63,249 bases of DNA from Jiangella asiatica. GTDB taxonomy: Bacteria > Actinomycetota > Actinomycetes > Jiangellales > Jiangellaceae. The stretch spans positions 1 through 63,249 of the forward strand of contig NZ_SMKZ01000040.1 in NCBI RefSeq assembly GCF_004349065.1, read 5' to 3'. Within the stretch, counting starts at the first letter, position 1; each line of letters begins with the position of its first letter. A program made the translations under genes and the position numbers. Under the pieces are notes generated by a model. The model worked only from the letters and a program-made list of their open reading frames with translations. It did no database searches and was not told the DNA's origin. This document shows positions 53,095-62,042 of the stretch, piece by piece.

Positions 53095-54296
53095 CCGACG
53101 CGTTCCTCGTCGACGGCATCCGCACGCCGATCGGACGGTACGGCGGCGCGCTGGCCGGGGTCCGGCCAGACGACCTGGCCGCCCACGTCCTGCGTGCGCT
53201 GCTGGAACGGCACGCCGAGCTGCCGGCCGACGCCGTCGACGAGGTGGTGCTCGGCTGCGCGAACCAGGCCGGCGAAGACAACCGCGACGTCGCGCGGATG
53301 GCCGTCCTGCTGGCCGGCTGGCCCGTCTGTGTGCCGGGCGTGACGGTGAACCGCCTGTGTGGTTCGGGGCTGGACGCGCTGGCCTACGCGGCCCGGGCGG
53401 TGCGCACCGGCGAGGCCGGCGTCGTCGTCGCCGGCGGGGTGGAGTCGATGTCACGGGCGCCGCTGGTGATGCCGAAGGCGCAGACGGCGTTCGACCGCGG
53501 CCAGGCGCGGATCTACGACTCCACGATCGGCTGGCGATTCGTGAACGCCGCGATGCAGGCCGTGTACGGCACCGACTCCATGCCGGAGACCGCGGAGAAC
53601 GTCGCCGCCGACCACGGTGTCGACCGGGCCGACCAGGACGCGTTCGCACTGCGCAGCCAGCAGCGTGCCGCCGACCGTCGCAAGCTGCTGGCCGAGGAGA
53701 TCGTGCCGGTCGAGGTCCCGGCGGCACGGCGCGGCGCGGACGCCGTCGTCGTCGACGCCGACGAACACCCGCGCGAGACCTCGCTCGAGGCGTTGGCCAC
53801 GTTGCGCCCGGTGGTCCGGCCGGGCGGGACCGTCACCGCCGGCAACGCCTCCGGTGTCAACGACGGGGCCGCCGCGCTGCTGGTCATGAGCGCGGAGGCG
53901 GTGGAACGCCACGGCGTACGCCCGCTGGCGCGCATCGTCGGAGCGGCGACGGCCGGGGTGGAACCGCGGGTCATGGGCCTCGGCCCGGTGCCGGCGACGC
54001 GGAAGCTGCTCGACCGCACCGGCGTGGCGCTCGCCGACGTCAGCGTCGTCGAGCTGAACGAGGCGTTCGCCGCCCAGGCGCTGGCCTGCCTGCGCCAGCT
54101 CGGCCTGCCCGACGACGCCGAGCACGTCAACCCCAACGGCGGCGCCATCGCGCTCGGCCATCCGCTCGGCATGAGCGGCGCCCGGCTCGCCCTGTCAGCG
54201 GGCTTGGAGCTGGGGCGCCGCGACGCGCGGTACGCGCTGGCCACCATGTGCATCGGGGTCGGCCAGGGCATCGCGCTGCTGCTCGAGCGCCCCTGA
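53091..54296 (+). CDS. paaJ: 3-oxoadipyl-CoA thiolase
   Basis: A 401-aa thiolase. The acyl-accepting Cys90 lies in [36 protein letters not shown], the substrate loop [20 protein letters not shown] with [18 protein letters not shown], the [10 protein letters not shown] motif, [18 protein letters not shown] (catalytic His) and [15 protein letters not shown] (second Cys) follow. The loop with STIGWRF and Q-A-V-Y-G-T-D-S-M is characteristic of PaaJ/PcaF thiolases that split 3-oxoadipyl-CoA to succinyl-CoA and acetyl-CoA. It is translationally coupled to the preceding fusion. Convergent with the 2-oxoacid dehydrogenase operon (76-bp gap, nothing recognised in it). Confidence 0.94.
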   Translation: MTDAFLVDGIRTPIGRYGGALAGVRPDDLAAHVLRALLERHAELPADAVDEVVLGCANQAGEDNRDVARMAVLLAGWPVCVPGVTVNRLCGSGLDALAYAARAVRTGEAGVVVAGGVESMSRAPLVMPKAQTAFDRGQARIYDSTIGWRFVNAAMQAVYGTDSMPETAENVAADHGVDRADQDAFALRSQQRAADRRKLLAEEIVPVEVPAARRGADAVVVDADEHPRETSLEALATLRPVVRPGGTVTAGNASGVNDGAAALLVMSAEAVERHGVRPLARIVGAATAGVEPRVMGLGPVPATRKLLDRTGVALADVSVVELNEAFAAQALACLRQLGLPDDAEHVNPNGGAIALGHPLGMSGARLALSAGLELGRRDARYALATMCIGVGQGIALLLERP

Positions 54297-54372
54297 CCCC
54301 GTCCGGGGGACTCACGCCGCCGCCCGCCGCAGCGCGTCAAGCACCGCGGCGGGCTCGGCAGACCCGTGACGG

Positions 54373-55821
54373 TCAGCTCCAGACCAGCGCGTTGCCGGGG
54401 TCCTCCAGAAGCGCCGCCAGGTCGGCGAGGAACCGCGACCCCTGCTCGCCGTCGACCAGCCGGTGGTCGAACGACAGGCCCAGCGTGGTGACCCAGCGCG
54501 GCTTGACCTTGTTCTTGTGCACCCACGGCTGCTTGCGGACGGCACCGAACGCGACGATCGCGGCCTCGCCCGGCGGCAGGATCGGCGTGCCGGTGTCGAC
54601 ACCGAAGACACCCACGTTGGTGATGGAGATGGTGCCGCCGAGCATGTCCTCCGGCGGCGTCTTGCCCTCGCGCGCCGTCGCGGCCAGCTGGTTGATGGCG
54701 GCCGCGAGGTCGCGCAGCGGCAGCCGGTCGGCGTCCTTCACCTTGGGCACGACCAGCCCGCGCGGCGTCGCCGCCGCGATGCCGAGGTTGACGAACCGCT
54801 GCATCACGATCTCGCCGGCCGCGTCGTCCCACCGCGCGTTGACGTCCGGGGTGCGGCGCACCGCGATGCAGACCGCCTTGGCCAGCACCGCCAGCGGCGA
54901 CAGCTTGACGTCACGGAACTCCCGCGAGTCGCGCAGCCGCTCGACCAGCTTCATCGTCCGGGTCACGTCGACGGTGATGAACTCCGTCACGTGCGGGGCG
55001 GTGAACGCGGACGTGGTGACGGCCTGCGCCGTTGCCTTGCGCACAGACCGGATAGCCACCCGCTCCTCGCGCGGCAGCCCGTCCCAGCCGGTGCCCGTGG
55101 TCGTCGCGGCGGTGACCGAGGCGGTCGGGGCCGCGGTGGGCGCGACGACGGTGCCGGCGGCGGCCTGGACGTCGTCCCGCGTGACGGTGCCGTTCGGGCC
55201 GGTCGGGGTGATGGTTGTGAGGTCGACGCCGAGATCCTTGGCCAGCTTCCGCACCGGCGGCTTGGCCAGCACGACGGCCGACGCCTGGCTGGCCGACTGG
55301 GTCGGCTCGGCGGGCTGAGCCGGCTCGGCGGGCTGAGCCGGCTGGGCGGGCTCGGCCGGCGCTGCCGGCTGGACGGGCGCCGCTGGGGTGCCCGCCGGCG
55401 CCGCCGTGGCCTTGCGGGGCCGGCGCTTGGCAGCCGTGGTCCGCGGCCCGTAGCCGACCAGGACGGCCTGCCGCTCGGGCTCGGGCTCCGGCGGCCGAGG
55501 TACCAGGTCCTCGGCCGGGCCACCCACCTCCCGCTCGGGTGCTGACGCCACACTGGACGCCGGCGGCGAGGCGGCCCCGTCCCCCGTGCGCACCACTATG
55601 ATCGGCGTGCCGACGTCGACCGTCACGCCCTCCTCGACCAGCAGGGTCTCGACCACGCCCGCGAACGGGCTCGGCAGCTCGACCAGCGACTTCGCGGTCT
55701 CGATCTCGACGATGACGTCGTTCACATTGATCTCGTCACCGGGCTTGACCTTCCAGGAGACGATCTCCGCCTCGGTCAGCCCTTCGCCGACGTCAGGCAG
55801 GTTGAACTGCGACACACTCAT
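54373..55821 (-). CDS. bkdC: Dihydrolipoamide acyltransferase E2 of a 2-oxoacid dehydrogenase
   Basis: The 482-aa core of a branched-chain 2-oxoacid (or pyruvate) dehydrogenase complex. One lipoyl domain (residues 1-80) with Lys44 in [20 protein letters not shown]; a long Pro/Ala linker containing several AQPAEP units; a peripheral-subunit-binding domain [20 protein letters not shown] with [10 protein letters not shown]; and the catalytic domain with [18 protein letters not shown] and [19 protein letters not shown] (catalytic His and Asp). Third gene after E1alpha and E1beta, 12 bases behind E1beta. The single lipoyl domain and separate E1alpha/E1beta favour the Bkd class. No E3 gene is present. 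Confidence 0.92.
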   Translation of the reverse strand: MSVSQFNLPDVGEGLTEAEIVSWKVKPGDEINVNDVIVEIETAKSLVELPSPFAGVVETLLVEEGVTVDVGTPIIVVRTGDGAASPPASSVASAPEREVGGPAEDLVPRPPEPEPERQAVLVGYGPRTTAAKRRPRKATAAPAGTPAAPVQPAAPAEPAQPAQPAEPAQPAEPTQSASQASAVVLAKPPVRKLAKDLGVDLTTITPTGPNGTVTRDDVQAAAGTVVAPTAAPTASVTAATTTGTGWDGLPREERVAIRSVRKATAQAVTTSAFTAPHVTEFITVDVTRTMKLVERLRDSREFRDVKLSPLAVLAKAVCIAVRRTPDVNARWDDAAGEIVMQRFVNLGIAAATPRGLVVPKVKDADRLPLRDLAAAINQLAATAREGKTPPEDMLGGTISITNVGVFGVDTGTPILPPGEAAIVAFGAVRKQPWVHKNKVKPRWVTTLGLSFDHRLVDGEQGSRFLADLAALLEDPGNALVWS

Positions 55822-55833
55822 GCCGGTCCTCCC

Positions 55834-56898
55834 CTAGAACCCGAACGTGCGGTCGACGGCGTCGAGCACACGGTCCAGATCGGGCAGGTACTCCTCCTCC
55901 ACCCGCGCCGGCGGGTAGGGAGTGTCGTAGCCGGTGACGCGCTGGACCGGCGCCTCGAGTGAGTAGAAGCACTCCTCGGTGACGCGGGCGGCGACCTCCG
56001 CGCCGATGCCGAGCGTGCGCTGCGCCTCGTGCACCATGACCAGCCGGCCGGTGCGCCGGACGGAGTCGTACACCGAGGTCAGATCCAAAGGCGACAGCGT
56101 GCGCAGGTCGATGACCTCCAGGGACCGGCCATCCTCCGCGGCCGCGGACGCCGCGTCGAGGCACGTCTTGACCATGGGACCGTACGTGGCCACGGTCGCG
56201 TCGGTGCCGGGCACCACGACCCGCGCGGACTCCAGCGGCAGGTCGGGCGAGCCGTCGAGATCGACGTCCGCCTTCTCGTAGTAGCGGCGCTTGGGCTCGA
56301 AGAACACGACCGGGTCGTCCAGCTCGATGGCCTGCTGGATCATCCAGTAGGCGTCGACCGGGTTGGAGCAGGTGACCACCTTGAGGCCGGGGGTGTGCGC
56401 GAAGTACGCCTCGGGGCTCTCGCTGTGGTGCTCCACGGCGCCGATGCTGCCGCCGTACGGGATGCGGATGACGATGGGCAGCCGCAGCCGCCCGCCGGAG
56501 CGGAAGTGCATCTTCGCCACCTGGCTGACGATCTGGTCGAACGCCGGCATGACGAAGCCGTCGAACTGGATCTCGCAGACCGGGCGATAGCCGCGCAGGG
56601 CGAGACCGATCGCGGTGCCGACGATGCCGGACTCCGCCAGCGGGGTATCGATGACGCGGTCCTCGCCGAAGTCCTTCTGCAGCCCGTCGGTGACCCGGAA
56701 GACGCCGCCCAGCTTGCCGACGTCCTCCCCCATGACGAGTACCTTGACGTCGTTTTCCATCGACCGGCGCAGGCCGGCGTTGATGGCCTTGATGACGTTC
56801 AAGTTGGCCGAGGCACTCTTCTGCGCCGAGGACGCGGATGTCCTGCTCGTGGCCGCCCGGTCGGCTGCGAGCGCCTGGGTGCTGTCTGTCGTGGTCAT
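55834..56898 (-). CDS. bkdB: 2-oxoacid dehydrogenase E1 component, beta subunit
   Basis: A 354-aa thiamine-diphosphate enzyme subunit. After a ~32-residue Ala/Ser/Thr-rich start come NVIKAINAGLRRSMENDVKV, LVMGEDVGKLGGVFRVTDGL, the ThDP glutamate in DTPLAESGIVGTAIGLALRG, EIQFDGFVMPAFDQIVSQVA, PYGGSIGAVEHHSESPEAYF and HTPGLKVVTCSNPVDAYWMI. The C-terminal transketolase domain carries VIDLRTLSPLDLTSVYDSVR and MVHEAQRTLGIGAEVAARV. EHHSESPEA (two histidines) is typical of branched-chain enzymes. The start overlaps the E1alpha stop by four bases. Confidence 0.93.
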   Translation of the reverse strand: MTTTDSTQALAADRAATSRTSASSAQKSASANLNVIKAINAGLRRSMENDVKVLVMGEDVGKLGGVFRVTDGLQKDFGEDRVIDTPLAESGIVGTAIGLALRGYRPVCEIQFDGFVMPAFDQIVSQVAKMHFRSGGRLRLPIVIRIPYGGSIGAVEHHSESPEAYFAHTPGLKVVTCSNPVDAYWMIQQAIELDDPVVFFEPKRRYYEKADVDLDGSPDLPLESARVVVPGTDATVATYGPMVKTCLDAASAAAEDGRSLEVIDLRTLSPLDLTSVYDSVRRTGRLVMVHEAQRTLGIGAEVAARVTEECFYSLEAPVQRVTGYDTPYPPARVEEEYLPDLDRVLDAVDRTFGF

Positions 56899-58043
56899 CG
56901 GGCCACCTCCTCGGCGAAGCTGTCCAGATAGGCCGTCATGGCGTCGCGCTGCGCGACGAGATCGGGCGTCGGCTCCACGTAGACGTGGTCGAAGATGGAC
57001 GTCGGCGTCGGGTCGGGCAGCTCCCGGCAGGCGGCCCGCAGGTGCACGGCCAGCTGCTCGGACTCGGCCTCGACCTCGTCGAGGAACGCCTGGTCGGCCA
57101 GGTCGCCGCGGATCATATAGGCCCGCACCCGCTCGATCGGGTCCTTGAGCTTCCAGTGCTCGAGGTCGGCGTTGAGGCGGTAGCGGGTGGGGTCGTCGGT
57201 GGTGGTGTGTGCGCCCATGCGGTACGTGAATGCCTCGACCAGCGTGGGGCCCTCACCGTCGCGCGCCCGCTGCAGAGCCTCGCGGGTGACCGCCAGGCAG
57301 GCGAGCACGTCGTTGCCGTCGACCCGCACGCCGGGGAAGCCGAAGCCGCCGGCGCGGCGGTACAGGGGCACCCTGGTCTGGCGCTCCAGCGGCTCGGAAA
57401 TGGCCCACTGGTTGTTCTGGCAGAAGAAGACCACCGGCGCGTTGGTGACACTGGCCCAGATGAACGACTCGTTGACGTCGCCCTGGCTGCTGGCGCCGTC
57501 GCCGAAGTAGGCGATGACGGCGGCGTCGCGGTCGGGGTCGCCGGTGCCGATGGCGCCGTCGCGCTGCACCCCCATCGCGTAGCCGGTGGCGTGCAGGGTC
57601 TGCGCGCCGACGACGATGGTGTACAGGTGGAAGCGCGTCTCGTTCGGATCCCAGAGTCCCTGGTCGACACCGCGGAACAGGGCGAGCAGCCGCAGCGGGT
57701 CGACTCCGCAGCACAGCGCGACGCCGTGCTCACGGTAGGTCGGGAAGACGTGGTCCTGCTGGCGCAGCGCCCGGGCGGACCCTACCTGCGCGGCCTCCTG
57801 GCCGAGCAGGCTGGCCCACAGGCCCAGCTCACCCTGCCGCTGCAACGCGACCGCCTCGCTGTCGACGCGCCGGGCCAGCACCAGGTCGCGGTACATGCCA
57901 CGGACGTCGTCGCCGGTGATGTCGGCGATCAGCGCGTCGTAGTGGTCGTTGGCTACGCGTTGCCCCTCAGGCGTGAGCAGCTGGACGAGCTCGGGTTCCG
58001 GCGGTGCTCCGCCGGCCGCGTCGGCCACCGTCTCGACAGTCAT
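56895..58043 (-). CDS. bkdA: 2-oxoacid dehydrogenase E1 component, alpha subunit
   Basis: A 382-aa thiamine-diphosphate subunit and first gene of the operon. MYRDLVLARRVDSEAVALQR, GLWASLLGQEAAQVGSARAL, VFPTYREHGVALCCGVDPLR and GYAMGVQRDGAIGTGDPDRD lead to the ThDP/Mg motif VIAYFGDGASSQGDVNESFI (GDG) with its closing FFCQNNQWAISEPLE (NN). The phosphorylation-loop region YRMGAHTTTDDPTRYR follows. It decarboxylates 2-oxoacids derived from Val, Leu and Ile, or pyruvate; exact specificity cannot be read. The ATG at 58043 follows GGAG. Confidence 0.93.
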   Translation of the reverse strand: MTVETVADAAGGAPPEPELVQLLTPEGQRVANDHYDALIADITGDDVRGMYRDLVLARRVDSEAVALQRQGELGLWASLLGQEAAQVGSARALRQQDHVFPTYREHGVALCCGVDPLRLLALFRGVDQGLWDPNETRFHLYTIVVGAQTLHATGYAMGVQRDGAIGTGDPDRDAAVIAYFGDGASSQGDVNESFIWASVTNAPVVFFCQNNQWAISEPLERQTRVPLYRRAGGFGFPGVRVDGNDVLACLAVTREALQRARDGEGPTLVEAFTYRMGAHTTTDDPTRYRLNADLEHWKLKDPIERVRAYMIRGDLADQAFLDEVEAESEQLAVHLRAACRELPDPTPTSIFDHVYVEPTPDLVAQRDAMTAYLDSFAEEVAR

Positions 58044-58389
58044 GGGTCTCCTTCACGTCGTGGGCGGCGCAGGGTTGCCGCGCGAGCCCGTCTCTCGTGA
58101 CCGTCTCGACGAGGAGGGGAACTATGGGTGGGTTCCCGCTCCACGTCGCGACGTCGTCCGTGACCTCCGTCACGACCGTTCTACCGCACACGGTACCCAG
58201 AACGCGGTCTGCGCGGGCACACCGGCGGCAGCGGCTCTGCTTCGGCAGCTTCTGCCAGCCTGCCCGCTGTACGGTCCCGACAGCGTCGTCGATCCAGACA
58301 AAGTTCACCGGCCCGACGCTGCGCCCTCCGCACAAGTCGTCTGTCGTCCGACTATCCGCTCGGGCGCCGGGTACCCCCCCGTACGTCGA
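58044..58389. other. Upstream region of the 2-oxoacid dehydrogenase operon
   Basis: About 345 bases without a gene I can support. All open frames here have poor codon bias. It should contain the bkd promoter, but I cannot identify a clear -10/-35 pair or operator. It ends at palindrome A copy 4. Confidence 0.6.
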
Positions 58390-58475
58390 AATGATCACGT
58401 TCAGCAGGATCACCCGAGCATCACCAGGCTTACGAGCATGGTGCGACACGAGATTTCGTGCTGAACGTGATCATT
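58390..58475. repeat. Palindromic repeat A, copy 4
   Basis: 86 bp with the same terminal sequences as copies 2 and 3. The outer 17-bp arms pair perfectly; part of the left inner arm has diverged (GGATCACCCGAGC instead of the usual sequence), so the hairpin has a large internal loop. Confidence 0.95.
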
Positions 58476-58512
58476 TCGGGCCGGGCAGTGGTGGTTGCCG
58501 GCCGGGTTCACA

Positions 58513-59745
58513 TCAGGCGACGAACCTCCGGCGGAGCAGGAAGGCGGCCGCGCCCAGCAGCGCCACACCCGTCGCGACCAGGAGCGCCGGCGACGCACCG
58601 GTGTCCGGCAGGTCCTCGTCCGGCACGGTCGGCGTCGGCGACGGGGTATCGCTCGGCGACGGCGAGTCGGTGGGGGTCGGCGTGTCCGACGGCGACGGGG
58701 TGTCGGTCGGCGTGGGCGTGTCGGTCGGGGTCGGGGTCTCGCTCGGCGTCGGGGTCGGCGTCTGCGTCGGGGCGGTGGTCCAGTCGACCGTCCCCTCGAC
58801 GCTCAACGCCGTCTTCTCCGACTGCGCCAGGATCAACGACTGGGTCCGGACTTCGTCGACGGAGCCGACGAACAGCCGCCCGACGTTGAGGTGGGCCTCC
58901 GCGCGCAGCGACACCGTGCCGTCGCCGGCCTCGGCGTCTGCCGGCACGTCCACGCCGAAGGTGTCGCCGTCGCCCAGCTGCCCCGGCAGCACCTCGCCGT
59001 CGGCGTCGACCAGCTCCACCCCCTCCGGCAGGTCGGCGGTGACGTCGACGACGTCCGCGGTGGTGCTGACCTCGAACGGCCCGATGACCGTGCCCGCCTC
59101 ACCGGACAGCGACGCCGGCTCCAGCGCCAGGGCCGGCTCCGGCTGCTCGCCGATGCCGACGTTCTCCTCGCCGGTCAGGTACTCGTAGAGCGCCCGGACG
59201 TCCGCGTCGATCTCGGGGTCGTCCTGGTTGGTGATGTCGTCGACGTCGACCTCGATGGCGTCGCTGAAGGTCCACACGGCCGCCTGGGTGGCGGTGATGG
59301 CCTCCTCGACGGACAGCCCGTCGTTGAACTCGGACTCACCGAAGGCCGCCTCGATCTCCTCGACCGACAGCACCGGGTACGAGTGCTGCAGAGCCCAGAG
59401 GATGTGGTCGGCGTTCTCGCTGAACGGTGCGTCGGGCTCCGGGTAGGAGTCCCAGGGCACCTCGGTCATGTTGCTGTCGCCGTCGATCGGGACGTTGACC
59501 TCGACGCAGTAGGTCTTGAGCTCGGCGTCGTCGTCGGCGAGCAGGCCGAGCAGGACAGCGTTGACCGGGCCGGCGCCGACGCGGTTGACGGCATAGCCCG
59601 GGACGTTGCCCTCAGGGTGGATCTCCGCCTTGGCCCCGGCGTCGGCGACGTCGAAGGCCTGTGCGGTGGCGGGTGTGAGAATCGCCGCCCCGGCGACGGC
59701 GAGGACACCGGCGCCGAGTCGCAGTCTGCGGACGTGCGTTGGCAT
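58513..59745 (-). CDS. LPDTG-anchored surface protein with thioester (TQXA) domain
   Basis: A 410-aa cell-wall protein. The signal peptide is residues 1-30 (cleavage after ATAQA). The thioester domain spans about 35-175 with Cys80 (TYCVEV) and Gln154 in TATQAAVWTFSD, the Cys/TQXA pair that forms an internal thioester bond able to couple covalently to host or environmental amines. A beta-sandwich region (SGEAGTVIGPFEVSTTADVV) follows, then a Thr/Pro/Ser stalk of about 40 residues, and the sorting signal LPDTG (379-383) with a hydrophobic helix and RRRF tail. A sortase must anchor it; none is in the window. ATG 59745 follows AAGGAG. Confidence 0.9.
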   Translation of the reverse strand: MPTHVRRLRLGAGVLAVAGAAILTPATAQAFDVADAGAKAEIHPEGNVPGYAVNRVGAGPVNAVLLGLLADDDAELKTYCVEVNVPIDGDSNMTEVPWDSYPEPDAPFSENADHILWALQHSYPVLSVEEIEAAFGESEFNDGLSVEEAITATQAAVWTFSDAIEVDVDDITNQDDPEIDADVRALYEYLTGEENVGIGEQPEPALALEPASLSGEAGTVIGPFEVSTTADVVDVTADLPEGVELVDADGEVLPGQLGDGDTFGVDVPADAEAGDGTVSLRAEAHLNVGRLFVGSVDEVRTQSLILAQSEKTALSVEGTVDWTTAPTQTPTPTPSETPTPTDTPTPTDTPSPSDTPTPTDSPSPSDTPSPTPTVPDEDLPDTGASPALLVATGVALLGAAAFLLRRRFVA

Positions 59746-59958
59746 GGAACTCCTTAGTGAAAATTCATGAAAGCAGTCGCCGACCTGCATAGATCCCCAC
59801 AGATCGGCTCATTCCCCCGAACCGGGCGATCGTAGCTGCGATCACCGGCAAACGGAAGTATGGTCATCTACCAGGTCAAGCCGGGTGCCGCACAAGGGCC
59901 GAACCGGAGCATCCTGGGCCCTGTGCAGCCACGGCCCGTTCGCATAGGGTCTTGATCC

Positions 59959-60756
59959 GTGCCTGACTTCGACGAAGCATCAGCGACCCGCCAGCAAGCC
60001 CCCGGACTCCACAGCGTGGACATCGACGGGACGTGGGCTGTCGGCGACGTCCCGAACGGCGGCTACCTGCTGGCGCTGATCCTGCGAGCAGCGCTCACCG
60101 AGTCGGCACACCCACACCCCGTGAGCACCAACGCCCACTTCGTCGCGCCTCCCACACCAGGCCCGGCCGAGGTCCACGTCGACGTCGTGCGCACCGGCCG
60201 CACCATCGAGACGCTGCGCGCCCGGCTCGTCCAGGCCGACGAGACGAGAGTCGAGGCGACGATCACCACCAGCACCCTGTCGCGCACGTCCCCCGTGGAG
60301 TGGGTCGGCCCGCCGCCGGAGTCGGTCGCACCCATCGACGAGTGCATCCCCGCCGTGGTCGACCTTCCCGACGGCACCCACGTCGGCCTGCTCGAGCACG
60401 TCGACCTGCGGCTGGACCCACAGACGCTGGGCTGGTTCTCGGGGCGGCCGGCCGGCCAGCTGTCCATGCGCGGCCACGTCCGGCTCGTCGACGGCACCCA
60501 GCCCGACCCCATCGTGCTCGCCCTGGCGGTCGACTCCCTGCCGCCGACGGTGTTCGGCCTGGGCCGGCTGGGCTGGGCACCCACCGTCCAGCTGACCGTG
60601 CTGACCCGCAGCCTGCCGGCGCCGGGATGGCTCACCGTGCACCTGCGCGGCCGGCTGGTCCGCGACGGCTGGTTCGACGAAGAGGCCGAGGTGTATGACG
60701 CCGACGGCGCCCTGGTCGCCCAGTCGCGGCAGCTGGCACGGATCAGGGTGACTTGA
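59959..60756 (+). CDS. Acyl-CoA thioesterase-like protein (double hot-dog)
   Basis: A 265-aa cytoplasmic protein resembling the TesB-type thioesterase superfamily common in actinobacteria. The N-terminal hot-dog has WAVGDVPNGGYLLALILRAA (the G-G-Y/L-L turn on the central helix), THFVAPPTPGPAEVHVDVVR-like strands and IETLRARLVQADETRVEATI. The second hot-dog has SMRGHVRLVDGTQPDPIVLA, LAVDSLPPTVFGLG and WLTVHLRGRLVRDGWFDEEA. The catalytic Asp/Gln/Thr set cannot be assigned with confidence. Start GTG 59959; convergent with the Nramp gene, 13 bases between stops. Confidence 0.82.
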   Translation: MPDFDEASATRQQAPGLHSVDIDGTWAVGDVPNGGYLLALILRAALTESAHPHPVSTNAHFVAPPTPGPAEVHVDVVRTGRTIETLRARLVQADETRVEATITTSTLSRTSPVEWVGPPPESVAPIDECIPAVVDLPDGTHVGLLEHVDLRLDPQTLGWFSGRPAGQLSMRGHVRLVDGTQPDPIVLALAVDSLPPTVFGLGRLGWAPTVQLTVLTRSLPAPGWLTVHLRGRLVRDGWFDEEAEVYDADGALVAQSRQLARIRVT

Positions 60757-60769
60757 CGCCGTCGTCGAC

Positions 60770-62032
60770 TCAGCCGGTGATCGTCAGCACGAGCAGCGCG
60801 ACGTTCAGCGTCACCACCACGACGCTGACCAGGGCCGCGAGGATCGTCGTCAGCCGGGAGTTGGTCCACCGCCCCATCACCGCGGACCGGGACGTCACCA
60901 CCACCAGCGGGATGATCGCGAACGGGATGCCGAACGACAGGACCACCTGCGACAACACGAGCAACCAGGTCGGCTCCGCCCCGGTCATGAGGATCGCCAC
61001 CGCCGGCGCCAGCGTGATCAGCCGGCGCAGCAGCAACGGGATACGCCGCATCAGCAGCCCTTCCATGATGACCGCACCGGCGTAGCAGCCGACCGACGTG
61101 GACGCCAGGCCGGACACCAGGAGCCCGACCGCGAACAGCACACCGATGGCCGCGCCGAGCCCGGACTCCACCGCCGCGTGCGCGCCGGCGATGGTGTCGG
61201 TGCCGTTTTCGCCGCGCAGCGCGGCCGCCGCGACCAGCAGCAGCGCGATGTTGACGCTGCCGGCCACCAGCATCGCGATGCCCACGTCGACCCGCGTGGC
61301 CGACAGCAGCCGGCCGATCCGCCCGGGCTCGGGGCGGGCGCCGAACCGGTCCCGGGCCAGCGCCGAGTGCAGGTAGACGACGTGGGGCATCACGGTCGCG
61401 CCGAACATCCCGGCCGCCAGCAGCACCGTCTCGGTGCCGTCGAACCGCGGCACCAAGCCGCCGGCAATGCCGGACGGGTCCGGCGGCTCGACCAGCAGCC
61501 CGGCGACGAACCCGGCCGCGATGACCAGCAGAGCCGTGGTGATGACCCGCTCGAACGCGGGCTGGCCGCGGCCGTTCTGGACGGTCAGGATGGCCATCGA
61601 GATGACGCCGGTGATCACCCCACCGAGCGGCAGTGGGATGTCGAAGAGCAGGTTGAGCGCGATGGCACCGCCGACCACCTCGGCGATGTCGGTGGCCATG
61701 GCGACCACCTCGGCCTGCAGCCAGTAGGCGAGGCGTCCGCCACGCGGCATCCGGTCGCGCAGCACTTCCGGCAGCGAGGCGCCGGCCACGACGCCCAGCT
61801 TGGCCGAGAGGTACTGCACGAGCCCGGCCATCGCCGTCGCCATGACCAGGACCCACATCAGCAGGTAGCCGTACCCCGCACCCGCTGACAGGTTGGTGGC
61901 GACGTTGCCCGGGTCGACGTAGGCGACGGCGGCCACGAACGCCGGTCCGAGCAGGCCCAGCCCGGCACCGGGAAGACGCGGCGCCGGACCGTCCAGCCGA
62001 TCCGGACGGCGCCGTCGCACGCGCACGTACAT
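60770..62032 (-). CDS. mntH: Nramp-family divalent metal transporter
   Basis: A 420-aa proton-coupled importer of Mn2+ (and Fe2+) with 11 predicted helices. Family hallmarks are AYVDPGNVATNLSAGAGYGY in helix 1 (DPGN metal ligands) and ATVMPHVVYLHSALARDRFG in helix 6 (M-P-H), plus the ATDIAEVVGGAIAL segment of helix 3 and GLLVSGLASTSVGCYAGAVI. The N-terminus is Arg-rich (VRVRRRRPDRLDG). No Fur, MntR or riboswitch signature was recognised upstream. It is 10 bases downstream of the nrdB stop on the same strand, so it may be the third gene of nrdA-nrdB-mntH, which would link Mn import to a Mn-using reductase. Confidence 0.94.
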   Translation of the reverse strand: MYVRVRRRRPDRLDGPAPRLPGAGLGLLGPAFVAAVAYVDPGNVATNLSAGAGYGYLLMWVLVMATAMAGLVQYLSAKLGVVAGASLPEVLRDRMPRGGRLAYWLQAEVVAMATDIAEVVGGAIALNLLFDIPLPLGGVITGVISMAILTVQNGRGQPAFERVITTALLVIAAGFVAGLLVEPPDPSGIAGGLVPRFDGTETVLLAAGMFGATVMPHVVYLHSALARDRFGARPEPGRIGRLLSATRVDVGIAMLVAGSVNIALLLVAAAALRGENGTDTIAGAHAAVESGLGAAIGVLFAVGLLVSGLASTSVGCYAGAVIMEGLLMRRIPLLLRRLITLAPAVAILMTGAEPTWLLVLSQVVLSFGIPFAIIPLVVVTSRSAVMGRWTNSRLTTILAALVSVVVVTLNVALLVLTITG

Positions 62033-62042
62033 GTCCTCGCTC

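Noticed and set aside
51346-53727. 793-codon minus-strand frame opposite the PaaH-PaaI fusion
   Set aside because: Composition is Arg/Pro/His-rich without domains; the plus strand carries two complete enzyme domains.
53451-54832. Long minus-strand frames opposite paaJ
   Set aside because: Shadows of the thiolase gene, whose catalytic residues are all on the plus strand.
55290-55370. Tandem DNA repeats (GGCTGAGCCGGCTCG-like)
   Set aside because: They encode the flexible Pro/Ala/Glu linker of the E2 acyltransferase, a normal feature of that protein.
58158-58512. Short plus-strand ORF between the bkd operon and the surface-protein gene
   Set aside because: It runs through palindrome A, has no ribosome site and random codon bias.
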